Source: DAHUXN01 sp963811805 (GTDB taxonomy: Bacteria > Acidobacteriota > Terriglobia > Acidiferrales > UBA7541). Taken from it: 64,000 nucleotides of DNA. Of this stretch, positions 1 through 8,478 are shown in pieces. The stretch spans positions 62,001 through 126,000 of the forward strand of contig CAWESU010000003.1 of assembly GCA_963811805.1 (NCBI GenBank), in the 5' to 3' direction. Within the stretch, counting starts at the first letter, position 1. The number at the start of each line of letters is the position of its first letter. The translations under genes and the position numbers were made by a program. Under the pieces are notes generated by a model. The model was not told the origin of the DNA. It saw only the letters and a program-made list of their open reading frames with translations, and did not search any database.

Positions 1-36
1 AAAGTCTGAAGCGTTAAGCCGGATCGGAGTGGACGA

Positions 37-1554
37 TTATTGGCAGTTTTCCGGAAGCTGCGCCAGTTTCTGGATCGCCTCTGTAATATTCTTTTGCGCC
101 GCCGCGTCAAGGAGGATCCGTGCCTGCGTGCAACTGCGCGAGACTCCGTTGCCCTCCAGGTACAGGTTCGCGAGCGGAATGGCCGCGCTCGTGTTTCCGG
201 CCTCCAGCGAACGCCAGAACCAGTCCGCAGCTTCGACATAGTCTTGCGGCACGCCATTGCCGTTCAGATAATTTTCCGCGCGTTGGTATTCCGCCTGTCC
301 GCTGTATGGGTTCCCAGGCGCTGGTGCGCTTGCCGACGTCGTCTTGGCCGTCTTTGTCGCGAATGGGTCGCTCGCCTGGCTGCCGGTCCTTAGTGTTCCC
401 GGTTGCCGGCTGCTGGTGCTCGACTGCGGACCATTCGCCTGCCCAGCGCCGCCAATCGGCGCCTTTGCAACCGGCTCGACAGCGGAGGCCTCTGGTGTCG
501 TCGGCGATTTGGTCACGTGACCCGGCGTCGCGGGGACTTGAGGCGCTTGCGCGGCCGTCGTCGCGGGCGCCGTATCTGCCGTGCTCCCGCTGGTCGAGAC
601 CGCGTCTGCCGCCGTCGCGTTTGTCGGCGCGCTAGGCGCAGGCGCTCCCGCCATGGCGTTCCCCACGCGCACAATCGCCTCTCCCAGCTGTTGGCGATGG
701 TCCCGCACGTAAAAGGTAAGAATCGCTCCTGCCGCAATCGCGATGCTAATGATGAACAGCGCCGACCCTCTTCGAAGGTTCCGCTCGGGCTCTATGCTCG
801 TCGCCGATCGCGCGAAAATATTCTCTGCATTCCGCGGAGGGAACAAAGGCGCATTGTCTTTCGGCTGCGGTATGCGCGGCCTCGCCGGCGCATCGTTCCT
901 GCCCCACACCGAAAGGGAGGGCGCCGCCGAAAATGAATTCGTCCCTCGGCCGTCGCGCTTGCCCTCCGGAGCCCTTGGCGAAGTCGGCACAGCCTGCGGG
1001 CGCATTGGCACGGCAGAAATGCTTTGCGGCCTCGGCGCAGCCGCCGCTGGGGACACGTCACGTGCTGGCGCGGTCAGAATCGCGGGATCGGGAAGCGTTG
1101 CTACCGTTTCACGCGACGGAAACGCCGCCACGGGAGACGGTTCCGCAGGTGCCGCCGCGATGTCCAACGACGGCGCGCTCTCGGCCACTGGCGCTGGAGC
1201 TGGCGCCGGAGCGCCGCCCTCTTCCTCATGCCCCAACTCGGGCCTCGCCAGCCATTCGCGAATCAGGCTGTGCGAATCCTTGGAAAGCCTGCCAAAGGCC
1301 GCGCCAGCCGATTTGCCTTGTGCGGCCACCCACACCACGCGAGCCTTTACTTCCACGCGGTAGCCGGGACCGAGCGAAAAGGAAAGCGGAATTTCCGAGC
1401 CTAGCTCGACGGGCCCCACCGCCTGAAATGCGAGCCCCCCTTCGCTCAAATTCAGCACCACGCCTCCGTTCTCCGCGCCCATATCCAGGTATTCCGGGGT
1501 ATAAAGGATCCGCCTTTTGCAGATCCGGCGTTCAGGAGTCGTCGCTTGCTCCAT
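37..1554 (-). CDS. PilZ-domain membrane protein with C-terminal Sel1-like repeats
   Basis: The N-terminal 95 residues carry the PilZ hallmarks: an arginine-rich RRICKRR segment followed by the NLSEGG motif, which in the family bind cyclic di-GMP. A long Ala/Pro-rich linker follows, then one membrane helix near residues 265-283 (LFIISIAIAAGAILTFYV), another low-complexity stretch, and two Sel1-type helical repeats in the last 85 residues (NGNGVPQDYVEAADWFW, EGNGVSRSCTQARILL). I chose the ATG at 1554 (505 aa) because GAGAGGA lies just upstream; an in-frame start at 1650 lacks this support. Inferred role: c-di-GMP-responsive envelope protein whose Sel1 part binds partners. The exact process is unknown. 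Confidence 0.85.
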   Translation of the reverse strand: MEQATTPERRICKRRILYTPEYLDMGAENGGVVLNLSEGGLAFQAVGPVELGSEIPLSFSLGPGYRVEVKARVVWVAAQGKSAGAAFGRLSKDSHSLIREWLARPELGHEEEGGAPAPAPAPVAESAPSLDIAAAPAEPSPVAAFPSRETVATLPDPAILTAPARDVSPAAAAPRPQSISAVPMRPQAVPTSPRAPEGKRDGRGTNSFSAAPSLSVWGRNDAPARPRIPQPKDNAPLFPPRNAENIFARSATSIEPERNLRRGSALFIISIAIAAGAILTFYVRDHRQQLGEAIVRVGNAMAGAPAPSAPTNATAADAVSTSGSTADTAPATTAAQAPQVPATPGHVTKSPTTPEASAVEPVAKAPIGGAGQANGPQSSTSSRQPGTLRTGSQASDPFATKTAKTTSASAPAPGNPYSGQAEYQRAENYLNGNGVPQDYVEAADWFWRSLEAGNTSAAIPLANLYLEGNGVSRSCTQARILLDAAAQKNITEAIQKLAQLPENCQ

Positions 1555-1680
1555 GAGGGTTCCTCTCAAAAATTCATCGCTGTGCTGGGGGAACAGGGCA
1601 GGGGCCTGGCATCTCCCATTATAGACGGCCAATTCGCGAGCAGCAATCACTGTTCGATGCTGGAAGCCGCTGAAAACAAG

Positions 1681-2799
1681 CTAGTTGCTGTCCCTCCCGC
1701 GGCTTTCCACAAGCAATTGTGCCAAATAATCCTTCCAAACCGCCGCCAACGTGTGCGTCCCATGCCCGCGCGTCTGGTCGCTGATCGGCAGCAATACAAA
1801 CCGCCCGTGCCGCACCTCGCGAATCAGCCTTTCGTCGATGTGCAATTCCGGCGGATTCACAAAATCATCCGCGGAATTGATAGCCATGAGCGGCGCCGTG
1901 ATTTTGCCCAGTTCTGACGAAGGATCATAGTCTCGCGAAGCATTGAACGCGTAAATCATGTCGTTCGCGTCCACGCCCTTCAGGCGCTCGGCCAGCGACT
2001 TCGCCAGAAACGCATCCGCCTCGTCGCGCGTGGGGTTTTCCTTCTGCCAATAGAGCGGCGCGCTGACCATTAGCAGCTCCACGTCCATCGCCGCGCGCAA
2101 GCCATTCATCGGCTCGCTCGTGTAGTTTCCGCCCTCCCACGCCGGATCGCTCTCGATCAGATCCATGATCATTTTCCGCGTCATCCGGTTGCGCCCCGCG
2201 ATTTGCACCGGCAGGCACGCCAGCGGCATCAGCGCGTCCATGAACTGTGGATACGTCTCGCCCCACATCCACGTGTGCATGCAGCCCATCGACGTGCCCA
2301 TCACCAGCCGCAGATGATTGACGTGCAACCCTTCGGTCACCAGGTCGTATTCGCCCTGCACCATGTCCGCGTAGTCGTACTTCGGGAATTTCATTCGCAG
2401 CCCGTCGCTCGGCTTGCTCGATTTCCCGTGCCCGATATCGTCGGGCAGAATGATGAAGTGCTTCGAGCTGTCCAGCAATTCTCCGGGCCCAAACAGCACG
2501 CCCGCAAACACTGGTTGCAGGAATCCCTGGCCCGTTCCTCCCGTGCCGTGCAGAATCAGCACCGCATTCGTCACTTTGCCGTGCGCATCCCGTGCCGGAT
2601 TTCCCAGCGTCCAATAGTGCAGCCGCAGATTCTGCAGCGTCTCGCCATCGTGAAAATGAAAACCGTGAACCACGAAGTCGCCTTCTTGTGTGTCCCAATG
2701 TTGCGGCGCGGCCGCCGCGGACGTTTGTGCCGGTGAAACGCGCGCAAAAGCCAGCGCCGCCATCAATCCCAGAAAAATTGCGCCCAAATTTCGAATCAT
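1681..2799 (-). CDS. Secreted alpha/beta hydrolase, homoserine O-acetyltransferase (MetX)-like
   Basis: The 372-aa product starts with a signal peptide ending near residue 25 (FARVSPAQ). The alpha/beta hydrolase fold is marked by LILHGTGGTG (oxyanion loop), the nucleophile elbow GTSMGC with Ser170, the acid at NSADD (Asp311/312) and a C-terminal GHGTHT histidine. The arrangement and the GxSMGG-like elbow match MetX-type acyltransferases, but cytoplasmic MetX has no leader, so this is more likely a periplasmic esterase-like relative than a methionine biosynthesis enzyme. It is transcribed divergently from the amidohydrolase gene at 2976, with about 175 bp between them. Confidence 0.8.
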   Translation of the reverse strand: MIRNLGAIFLGLMAALAFARVSPAQTSAAAAPQHWDTQEGDFVVHGFHFHDGETLQNLRLHYWTLGNPARDAHGKVTNAVLILHGTGGTGQGFLQPVFAGVLFGPGELLDSSKHFIILPDDIGHGKSSKPSDGLRMKFPKYDYADMVQGEYDLVTEGLHVNHLRLVMGTSMGCMHTWMWGETYPQFMDALMPLACLPVQIAGRNRMTRKMIMDLIESDPAWEGGNYTSEPMNGLRAAMDVELLMVSAPLYWQKENPTRDEADAFLAKSLAERLKGVDANDMIYAFNASRDYDPSSELGKITAPLMAINSADDFVNPPELHIDERLIREVRHGRFVLLPISDQTRGHGTHTLAAVWKDYLAQLLVESRGRDSN

Positions 2800-2975
2800 T
2801 ACGTCGCTCTCCCCGCGAAATCCATATCACGTGGGGGCGCGCCACTTCAACCCTTTCATTCGCGCCAAAATTCACGCTTCCTGCCCACGTCTTCATTGAC
2901 ACGCAACAACCGCCGGAATAATCTTCACCGGCCCAATTCTCGGCGCGGAAAGCGCGGGCTCTCATCGGAGGAATC

Positions 2976-4301
2976 ATGAAGCGCGGAATTTCCTTTCTGG
3001 CTTTACTTGCACTCTTGGCATTCGCGGCTCCTGCTTTGCTGGCGCAGGAGACGGACCAGATGCCTGTCGCTCCGTCGTCTAAATCCAGCGCCACGTTCGT
3101 GCGTTGTGGCAAATTGATTGCCGACGCCGACCAGCCCGCCATCGACGGTGGCGAAGTCATCATCGTCGACGGCAAAGTCACCGCCGTCGGCCGCGATTTG
3201 CGCGCCCCCGCCGGAGCCCAGCAGCAGGACCTCTCGAAATACACTTGCATTCCCGGTCTGGTCGATGCGCACATCCACATTTGGACTGGCCCGCGCGGTC
3301 AGTATCCGTCGGAGTCTCTTGCGGCTATTCGCGCCACCAAAGCCATGGCCTACGCCGTCGATTCCGGAGTTGTCGCCGCGCGCTCTCTCGGCAGCGGCGC
3401 CTTCGTTGACGTTGCCTTGATGAATGCCATCGAAGAGGGCACCATTCCCGGCCCGCATCTCGTTCCCGCCGCGCACGCTATTTCCATTCCCGGCGGCCAC
3501 GGCGATTTCTACGATTTTCCTCCCGACCTCACGCCCGAAAATTACTACACGCCCGAAAACGGCTTCATCAATTCTCCCGCCGACGCTGAAGCCGCCGTTC
3601 ACTGGCAGCTCAAATACGGCGCGCGTGTCATCAAGATTCTCGCGTCTGGCGGCGTGCTCTCCCCGCTCGATTCGCCGCTCTCGGAACAGGTTTCCGAGGA
3701 AGAGTTAAAAGTCATCGTCGAACAGGCCCACAACGCTCATGTGAAAGTCGCTGCTCACGATGAAAACCTGCCGACCATTTGGGCCGCCTTGCACGCCGGA
3801 GTCGATTCCATCGAGCACGGCGCGGGCCTCGATCAGGACGCCGCCAATTACATGAAGGAGCACGGCACCTATCTCACCGAGACGCTCTACATTGCCAATA
3901 ACCTCATCGAGAATGGCGCGAAACTTCACATGCCCGATTACGTCACTCGAAAGGCCAACCTCATCTGGCAGGGCGAACTCCAGGGATTCAGCATAGGTCT
4001 GAAAACTGGCCTGAAGATCGCCGCCGGCTCCGACCAGAGCTACGAGCCGGGGAAGGGAACCGTCCGCGACGAAATCATGACCGAGGTGCGTTTTGGTGCC
4101 ACGCCGCAGCAGGCCCTCTACTTCGGCACGAAAGCCTCCGCCGATCTGCTCGGCCTCGACAACGTTGGCGCCATCGCCGTCGGCAAGGAGGGCGACGTCG
4201 TCGCCGTCGAAGGCAATCCGCTCGAAGACATCCATGCCCTCGAGCGCGTTCGCGCCGTCATCGTCAAAGGCCAGTCCATGCCTCCGGCGAACCGCTACTG
4301 A
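2976..4301 (+). CDS. Secreted metal-dependent amidohydrolase
   Basis: The protein (441 aa) has a signal peptide (FLALLALLAFAAPALLAQ), a small beta-sandwich composed of both ends of the chain, and a TIM-barrel core with the metal-binding HxH motif in VDAHIHIW (His99, His101). Further metal or catalytic positions are visible as the lysine in RVIKILASGG, the histidines of KVAAHDE and SIEHGAG, and the aspartate of AAGSDQSY. This resembles the imidazolonepropionase/Xaa-Pro dipeptidase branch common in Acidobacteria. It probably hydrolyses an amide or peptide outside the cytoplasm; the substrate cannot be read from the sequence. GGAGG lies before the ATG. Confidence 0.85.
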   Translation: MKRGISFLALLALLAFAAPALLAQETDQMPVAPSSKSSATFVRCGKLIADADQPAIDGGEVIIVDGKVTAVGRDLRAPAGAQQQDLSKYTCIPGLVDAHIHIWTGPRGQYPSESLAAIRATKAMAYAVDSGVVAARSLGSGAFVDVALMNAIEEGTIPGPHLVPAAHAISIPGGHGDFYDFPPDLTPENYYTPENGFINSPADAEAAVHWQLKYGARVIKILASGGVLSPLDSPLSEQVSEEELKVIVEQAHNAHVKVAAHDENLPTIWAALHAGVDSIEHGAGLDQDAANYMKEHGTYLTETLYIANNLIENGAKLHMPDYVTRKANLIWQGELQGFSIGLKTGLKIAAGSDQSYEPGKGTVRDEIMTEVRFGATPQQALYFGTKASADLLGLDNVGAIAVGKEGDVVAVEGNPLEDIHALERVRAVIVKGQSMPPANRY

Positions 4302-4340
4302 GTAGAGCCGCAGCGAGAGACATTTGGCAGGGCTCAACCG

Positions 4341-4452
4341 CGGGTCTAGTGTAGGGGGAGGGTCTTCAGACCCTCCGCCGCGACTCCCGAGTCACGTTGT
4401 CATCCCGAACCCGGTCGCCCGCCTTTGGCGAACGGCGGTGAGGGATCTGCTT
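4341..4452. repeat. Dispersed palindromic repeats in the 4302-4717 intergenic stretch
   Basis: Two repeat units sit side by side. The first is an 8-bp stem hairpin at 4357-4376 (GGAGGGTC-TTCA-GACCCTCC). The second, 4398-4452, begins TTGTCATCCCGAAC and ends GAGGGATCTGCTT and contains an internal GCCCGCC/GGCGG dyad. The second unit recurs in several other intergenic places in this window (33001, 34500, 43929, 45763, 48250). No coding region is credible between the amidohydrolase stop and the deiodinase start. Confidence 0.75.
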
Positions 4453-4555
4453 TTTTTTCCCGACTGGCGGGTCCTCCTGTTCCGCCGCATTTTGCTCAAA
4501 AATCGGCTCTTCCGGCATTTTCACCTTGGACGATTTTTTGATGCAAACAAAAGCC

Positions 4556-4599
4556 TTGACAACTGTTTGCCAGTCTGCTATATAGTTTATCTATAAACT
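4556..4599 (+). promoter_or_regulatory. Strong sigma70-type promoter with a palindrome over the -10/start region
   Basis: TTGACA at 4556-4561 and TATATA at 4579-4584 are separated by exactly 17 bp. A perfect palindrome, AGTTTAT-CT-ATAAACT, covers 4584-4599, i.e. the downstream edge of the -10 and the expected start site near 4591, as an operator would. The local sequence is AT-rich against a GC-rich background. It points toward the selenoprotein gene at 4718. Confidence 0.6.
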
Positions 4600-4630
4600 C
4601 GCTTGGTGCGCCCAAGCGGGTTATTTTTTT
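4596..4630 (+). terminator. Intrinsic terminator or attenuator in the deiodinase leader
   Basis: An 11-bp stem (AACTCGCTTGG / CCAAGCGGGTT, one T-G wobble) with loop TGCGC is followed by ATTTTTTT. It begins only a few bases after the expected start site of the promoter at 4556, so transcripts from that promoter would normally stop after about 40 nt unless read-through is permitted. The 5' arm overlaps the ATAAACT half of the palindrome, so the two structures are mutually exclusive in a longer transcript. Confidence 0.6.
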
Positions 4631-4717
4631 GTCCGCCACTCGCAAATTCGCGCACGGAACTGCTTCGATTGACATTCCCGCTGCTCGCGCGCTACTTTGC
4701 CTCGGGCACTTCTACTG

Positions 4718-5446
4718 ATGAGCGAAAACGCTCCCATACGAAAACACCGGGCCTGGAAGTGGATTCTCGCCAGCCTGTTGCTCTTGCTGTTTGCGGGCTA
4801 TTTCACGCTCGCTCATTTCATGGGCGGCCCGCGCGACGTTTACGGCTTTCTGCGCTACGCCCTGCCGCAATGGCACGAGGGCGATCTGCACGTCGGCGAT
4901 GTCGCTCCCGACGCGCGCGTCTACTCTCTCGACGGCCGCACCGCCTTTTATCTGCACGACAAGATTGGCAGCCGTCCGCTCGTGCTCATTTTTGGCAGCT
5001 ACACTTGACCGCCCTTCCGCCGCGAGATTGGAAATCTCGTCAAGATTTACAATGACTACAAAGATCGCGCCGATTTTCTCACCGTCTACATTCGCGAAGC
5101 GCATCCGCAGGACGAATGGCAGATGAAATCGAACGTCGACGAGAATATCTGCTATCCGCAGCCGACCACGTTTCCGCAGCGCGTGGCCATCGCCAACGAT
5201 TTCGTCACGCGCTTTCATTTTCCCCTGCCGATGGCCATCGACACCATGAACGACGCCGCCGATCGCACCTACGGCGGCTGGCCGGAACGGATTTACATCA
5301 TCGACGAGAAGGGTAGGATCGTGTACCGCGGCGGGCTCGGCCTGTTTAACTATCACCCTGAAGAGGCTCGTGCCTGGCTCGCGCGCCGCTTCCCACCGGC
5401 GGTGTCTGCATCGCTGGCTGCATCGCCATCGCCGCGCTCTCGCTAG
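4718..5446 (+). CDS. Iodothyronine deiodinase-like selenoprotein (in-frame TGA = Sec97)
   Basis: Read with TGA at 5006-5008 as selenocysteine, this is a continuous 242-residue protein. Residues 15-33 form one membrane anchor, followed by a thioredoxin-like domain. The active-site stretch FGSYT-U-PPF corresponds to FGSCT-U-PSF of vertebrate deiodinases, and FLTVYIREAHPQDEW after it matches the conserved deiodinase segment with YIxEAH. Homology continues on both sides of the TGA in the same frame, so the TGA is not the end of the gene. A SECIS-like hairpin follows it. The family does reductive dehalogenation or thiol-selenol redox chemistry; the bacterial substrate is unknown. The ATG at 4718 is preferred to a TTG at 4697; its ribosome-binding site is weak. 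The 3' end overlaps the convergent halogenase gene by 101 bp. Confidence 0.9.
5009..5042 (+). promoter_or_regulatory. Candidate bacterial SECIS element
   Basis: Directly downstream of the in-frame TGA, 5023-5039 form a perfect 7-bp stem (CGAGATT / AATCTCG) with a GGA apical loop at 5030-5032. The loop lies 21 nt after the TGA and has G in its first two positions. Known bacterial SECIS elements need a small stem-loop with a loop G, placed roughly 16-37 nt after the UGA, to recruit SelB. No selA, selB, selC or selD was seen in this window, so the machinery must lie elsewhere. Confidence 0.75.
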
Positions 5447-7082
5447 CGTCGCGCATCGGAAACATCCGGCGCACCAGCCAGTTCTTCCGCAGCTTCTTGC
5501 CATGGAACGGAATGAGCGCCATGCCGCGCAGAAAATCCCGCAGCATCGCTCCCTGTTGCCGGAACTGCGTCCATCCGCGCCAGCCCAATTTTCGCAGCAG
5601 CATCAGCCGCAATCCCGCCAGGCCAAACAGCATCCGCGAGAGCGACGCCGGTATCCCTTCCTCGCGGTGATATTCGTAGAAAACATAATTCATCGACTCG
5701 CTCGACTGCACCTTGATGAAATTCTCCAGCGCGTGATTCTTCGGATTCGCCGAAACCTCGCGGATCAGCTCGTGAAACTCCCGCGCCTCGCGCTCCAGCG
5801 TCGCCAAGTCCGCGAAACGGTTGATCAATTTCACGCCCACCGGGTCCCACAGGTAATCGTTCATCAGCGCGGGCAATCCCAGGTGAAAGAGTTTCGTCAC
5901 GATCAGATGCACACGCAAATGGCACTGGTACGCGTCGCCCGTGCATTCGTAGAGCCGCGTTGTATCGCGCGTCAGGCTATGATGAAACGCGTTGAGCGCC
6001 GTATCCAGATCCGCCGTGAACTCTCGGCAATCGTATCCGCTCAATTCGCGCTGAATCATCGCCGCAATCTGCCGGATCTGCACCGACGACAGTGCCATTC
6101 CCACGCTGTACAGCGGATCTACCGTGTTTCCCGCGTCGCCGATGATGTACCAGCGGTCCGCCGAATAATGTTGCCGGCACTCCCACATGTACGAGCCGTA
6201 GAAATTCGTGTCCGTCACCGTGCCGCTGCGCACCAGCTCCACGATCATTTCGTGCTCGCGCCCCACGCACTCCAGGAACTGCTCCATCGTGCGCACCTGC
6301 CCGTGCGGATAAACGTCTTTGCGATAGGTGATCCCGATGCTGATAAACGGCGTGTCGTCCGGCGCGCGCATCGGAATGCACCAGATCCAGTTTCCTTTTC
6401 CGAAGAAATGGTGCGTCGCAAAATACGGAACGAACGCGCGATTCTCTTTCTTCACTGCGTTGATCCGCGCCAGAATCTCCGGATTGAAATTCGCCAGCCG
6501 GAACCAGAACACATCTTTCTGCTCCATCACCTTGTCGTTCAGTTGCAGCATTTTCGCCAGCACGCGATTGCGACCCGTCGCGTCGATCAGCCAGCGCGCC
6601 TGCAAAACGCTTTCCTGCTCCGCCGCGTCTCGCACCATCACCGCATGCAGCGCGCCATCGTGGCCCAAATCGACGCCCGACACCGTGCCGTCGATCATCT
6701 CCACGCCGTTTTCCACGTTGCGCCGCCGCACTTCGCGATCAAACGTGAAGCGGTTGATCTGAAACGACAGCAGCGGCGGCACCGTCGGAGTCTCATCGAC
6801 GACGTACGTGCGGTCCTCGGGTCGGTCGATTTCCGGCTTGAAGTAGTAGGTGAGTCCGTACTTCGGAAAGTGCCGCTCGATCAGATAGGAGCCGAGTCCC
6901 AGCTCCAGCAGAAAATCAATCGTAATCTCGACGAACGACTCGCCGACAATCGGCCGATTCTTGTGCGGCCCCTCGACGACTGTCACCTTCAGTTCCGGGA
7001 AGCGCATCCGCAGATACGCCGCGGCAAGTTGCCCCGTCGCACCGCCGCCCATCACCAGCACATCGGTCGTCGCCGCGCTCAT
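5346..7082 (-). CDS. Flavin-dependent halogenase-like protein
   Basis: The 578-aa protein begins with an FAD-binding GGGATG Rossmann motif (residues 12-17), has PIVGESF in the position of the halogenase VGE(A/S) segment, a lysine in YFKP (Lys82) that may match the catalytic lysine, and the family signature WxWxIP as NWIWCIP (Trp232, Trp234, Ile236, Pro237). GDAGNTVDPLYSVG is the second flavin motif. Such enzymes use FADH2, O2 and halide to halogenate an aromatic or carrier-bound substrate, with a separate flavin reductase that is not seen here. The start codon overlaps the upstream gene's stop as ATGA, implying coupled translation. The C-terminus overlaps the deiodinase gene antisense. Confidence 0.8.
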   Translation of the reverse strand: MSAATTDVLVMGGGATGQLAAAYLRMRFPELKVTVVEGPHKNRPIVGESFVEITIDFLLELGLGSYLIERHFPKYGLTYYFKPEIDRPEDRTYVVDETPTVPPLLSFQINRFTFDREVRRRNVENGVEMIDGTVSGVDLGHDGALHAVMVRDAAEQESVLQARWLIDATGRNRVLAKMLQLNDKVMEQKDVFWFRLANFNPEILARINAVKKENRAFVPYFATHHFFGKGNWIWCIPMRAPDDTPFISIGITYRKDVYPHGQVRTMEQFLECVGREHEMIVELVRSGTVTDTNFYGSYMWECRQHYSADRWYIIGDAGNTVDPLYSVGMALSSVQIRQIAAMIQRELSGYDCREFTADLDTALNAFHHSLTRDTTRLYECTGDAYQCHLRVHLIVTKLFHLGLPALMNDYLWDPVGVKLINRFADLATLEREAREFHELIREVSANPKNHALENFIKVQSSESMNYVFYEYHREEGIPASLSRMLFGLAGLRLMLLRKLGWRGWTQFRQQGAMLRDFLRGMALIPFHGKKLRKNWLVRRMFPMRDASESAAMAMQPAMQTPPVGSGARARHEPLQGDS

Positions 7083-8020
7083 GCGCTCAACTCTTTGCTC
7101 GCGCTCGCTTGGCGTTCCAGCGCCGCGCGGTCCCATTTCCCGAGCGTCGCGCCCGCATCGTACGTGCTTTGCGCAAAATCCATCAGCGCATGCTCTGGAG
7201 ATTCGCTCCCCCGCACTTCTTCATAGGGCAGAAAGAATTCCTTCATCTCTTTGCTGTAAAACGCCGCCGCGGGGCGCACCGGCGCCTCCGCGAATCCCGT
7301 CGCCTCCGGAGAGGCGTACGCATAAAACGCCGCGTCCATCGCGCCTTCCGTCCCCGGCCAAAATCCCAGGCTGATCACCTCGTGTGAATACGCCTCGCGC
7401 GTTACTCGGTCCGCGCCGGGCCGCTCCGGCGCGCGCCGGCCCGAAAATCGCGTCACCGCCAGGTCGAAGCTGCCCCAGAAAAAATGCACCGGGCTCGATT
7501 TGCCCAAGAAGCGCGCGCGGAATTCGTCGAAAACGGGTGCCACCGAAAGCAGCACGCGCCAAAATCGGCCCACATGCTCCGCATCATACGACGCGTGTAC
7601 GTGGTCTTGGTCAAACCGGATCGGCTTGGGAACTTCCACCGGCATCGGCCAGATCTTCACGCCGATGCCCAGCGACGCGAGCGTCTCCATGAATTCGCCG
7701 TAAAAATCCGCCACCGAGCGCGGCGCCAATTTCATTTCGCGCCTCTGCCCGTCGCAGCATCGAAATTCCAGCACGTGTTTCAGGAAATCGAACTGCATCT
7801 CGAACACGCGCTCGCCGCAGGGAATCGCTTGCGTCGTCAGCCCGCGACTGTTCACGTGCAGCGTGATGCCCCACCAATGATTGATGTCCGGGCACAGCGC
7901 CAGCTTCACTTTGCCGGCCATCTGCGTCCACATGTGCAGCGTCGCACGCGTCGGCTCCCATTCCTTCAATGGCAGCGCCGGCCACGGATTTTCTTCCGCG
8001 CGTTTCGCTTCGGGATTCAT
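7079..8020 (-). CDS. DUF5996 family protein
   Basis: This 313-aa protein has the DUF5996 features: WPALPLKEWEPTRATLHMWTQ at the N-terminus, the conserved NHWWGITLHVNSRGLTT block, and the SPVHFFWGSFDLAVTRFSGR segment. It has no signal peptide and its biochemical role is not known. I chose ATG 8020 because GAGGTGA lies 6 bases upstream. Its stop overlaps the halogenase start by 4 nt (ATGA), so the two form an operon and DUF5996 may assist or protect against the halogenase reaction; that link is inference. Confidence 0.85.
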   Translation of the reverse strand: MNPEAKRAEENPWPALPLKEWEPTRATLHMWTQMAGKVKLALCPDINHWWGITLHVNSRGLTTQAIPCGERVFEMQFDFLKHVLEFRCCDGQRREMKLAPRSVADFYGEFMETLASLGIGVKIWPMPVEVPKPIRFDQDHVHASYDAEHVGRFWRVLLSVAPVFDEFRARFLGKSSPVHFFWGSFDLAVTRFSGRRAPERPGADRVTREAYSHEVISLGFWPGTEGAMDAAFYAYASPEATGFAEAPVRPAAAFYSKEMKEFFLPYEEVRGSESPEHALMDFAQSTYDAGATLGKWDRAALERQASASKELSA

Positions 8021-8069
8021 CGTGTCACCTCGCCAGCCCAAACAGGAAAGCGGGCTGCAAAGCGGGCCC

Positions 8070-8327
8070 TCAGACCATGATTTCGTCTACGTAACACCAG
8101 CGCCAGTCCTCGCCCGGTTCGAACGACCGCATAATGGGGTGCTTCGTGGCGTGAAAATGCTTTGTGGCGTGCGTGTTCTTCGACGAATCGCAGCAGCCCA
8201 CGTGCCCGCAAATCAGGCACAGCCGCAGATGCACCCACGTGTCCCCCATCTCCAGGCACTCCTTGCAGCCTTTGCCGCTCGCCGTCACTTTGCGAATTTC
8301 ACTGACGTGCTTGCACGCTTGCGCCAT
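8070..8327 (-). CDS. UBP-type zinc finger protein
   Basis: An 85-aa protein made almost only of a ZnF-UBP fold. Cys5/His7, Cys21/Cys24, Cys37/Cys40, Cys45 and His53/57/59 give the expected zinc ligands, within GCKECLEMGDTWVHLRLCLICGHVGCCD. In eukaryotes the fold binds ubiquitin C-termini; bacterial single-domain versions exist and their ligand is uncertain. The start at 8327 has GGAGG upstream. It lies 49 bp before the DUF5996 gene on the same strand and may be in that operon. Confidence 0.85.
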   Translation of the reverse strand: MAQACKHVSEIRKVTASGKGCKECLEMGDTWVHLRLCLICGHVGCCDSSKNTHATKHFHATKHPIMRSFEPGEDWRWCYVDEIMV

Positions 8328-8478
8328 GGCCGCCACCTCCACGCAGATTCTACGCCAGCGCACTCCCTCGCGCGAGCTTCACTTTCCACCGGAATTTGTT
8401 GCGAGTCCGCGACATGCAGGCTCCCATTCGCACAATTCCACGTCTTCAAGCGCTTTTCGCCGCACGCAAAAATTATCG

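Noticed and set aside
1925..3280. A 451-aa minus-strand frame overlapping the hydrolase and amidohydrolase genes
   Set aside because: Overlaps two well-supported genes in other frames and has no motifs.
4697..5008. A separate 103-aa gene ending at TGA 5008
   Set aside because: Deiodinase homology, the hairpin and the reading frame continue past the TGA. It is better read as selenocysteine.
5370..7226. A 618-aa frame on the plus strand opposite the halogenase gene
   Set aside because: Arg/His-rich with no motifs; a shadow frame of the GC-rich halogenase gene, which has clear family motifs.
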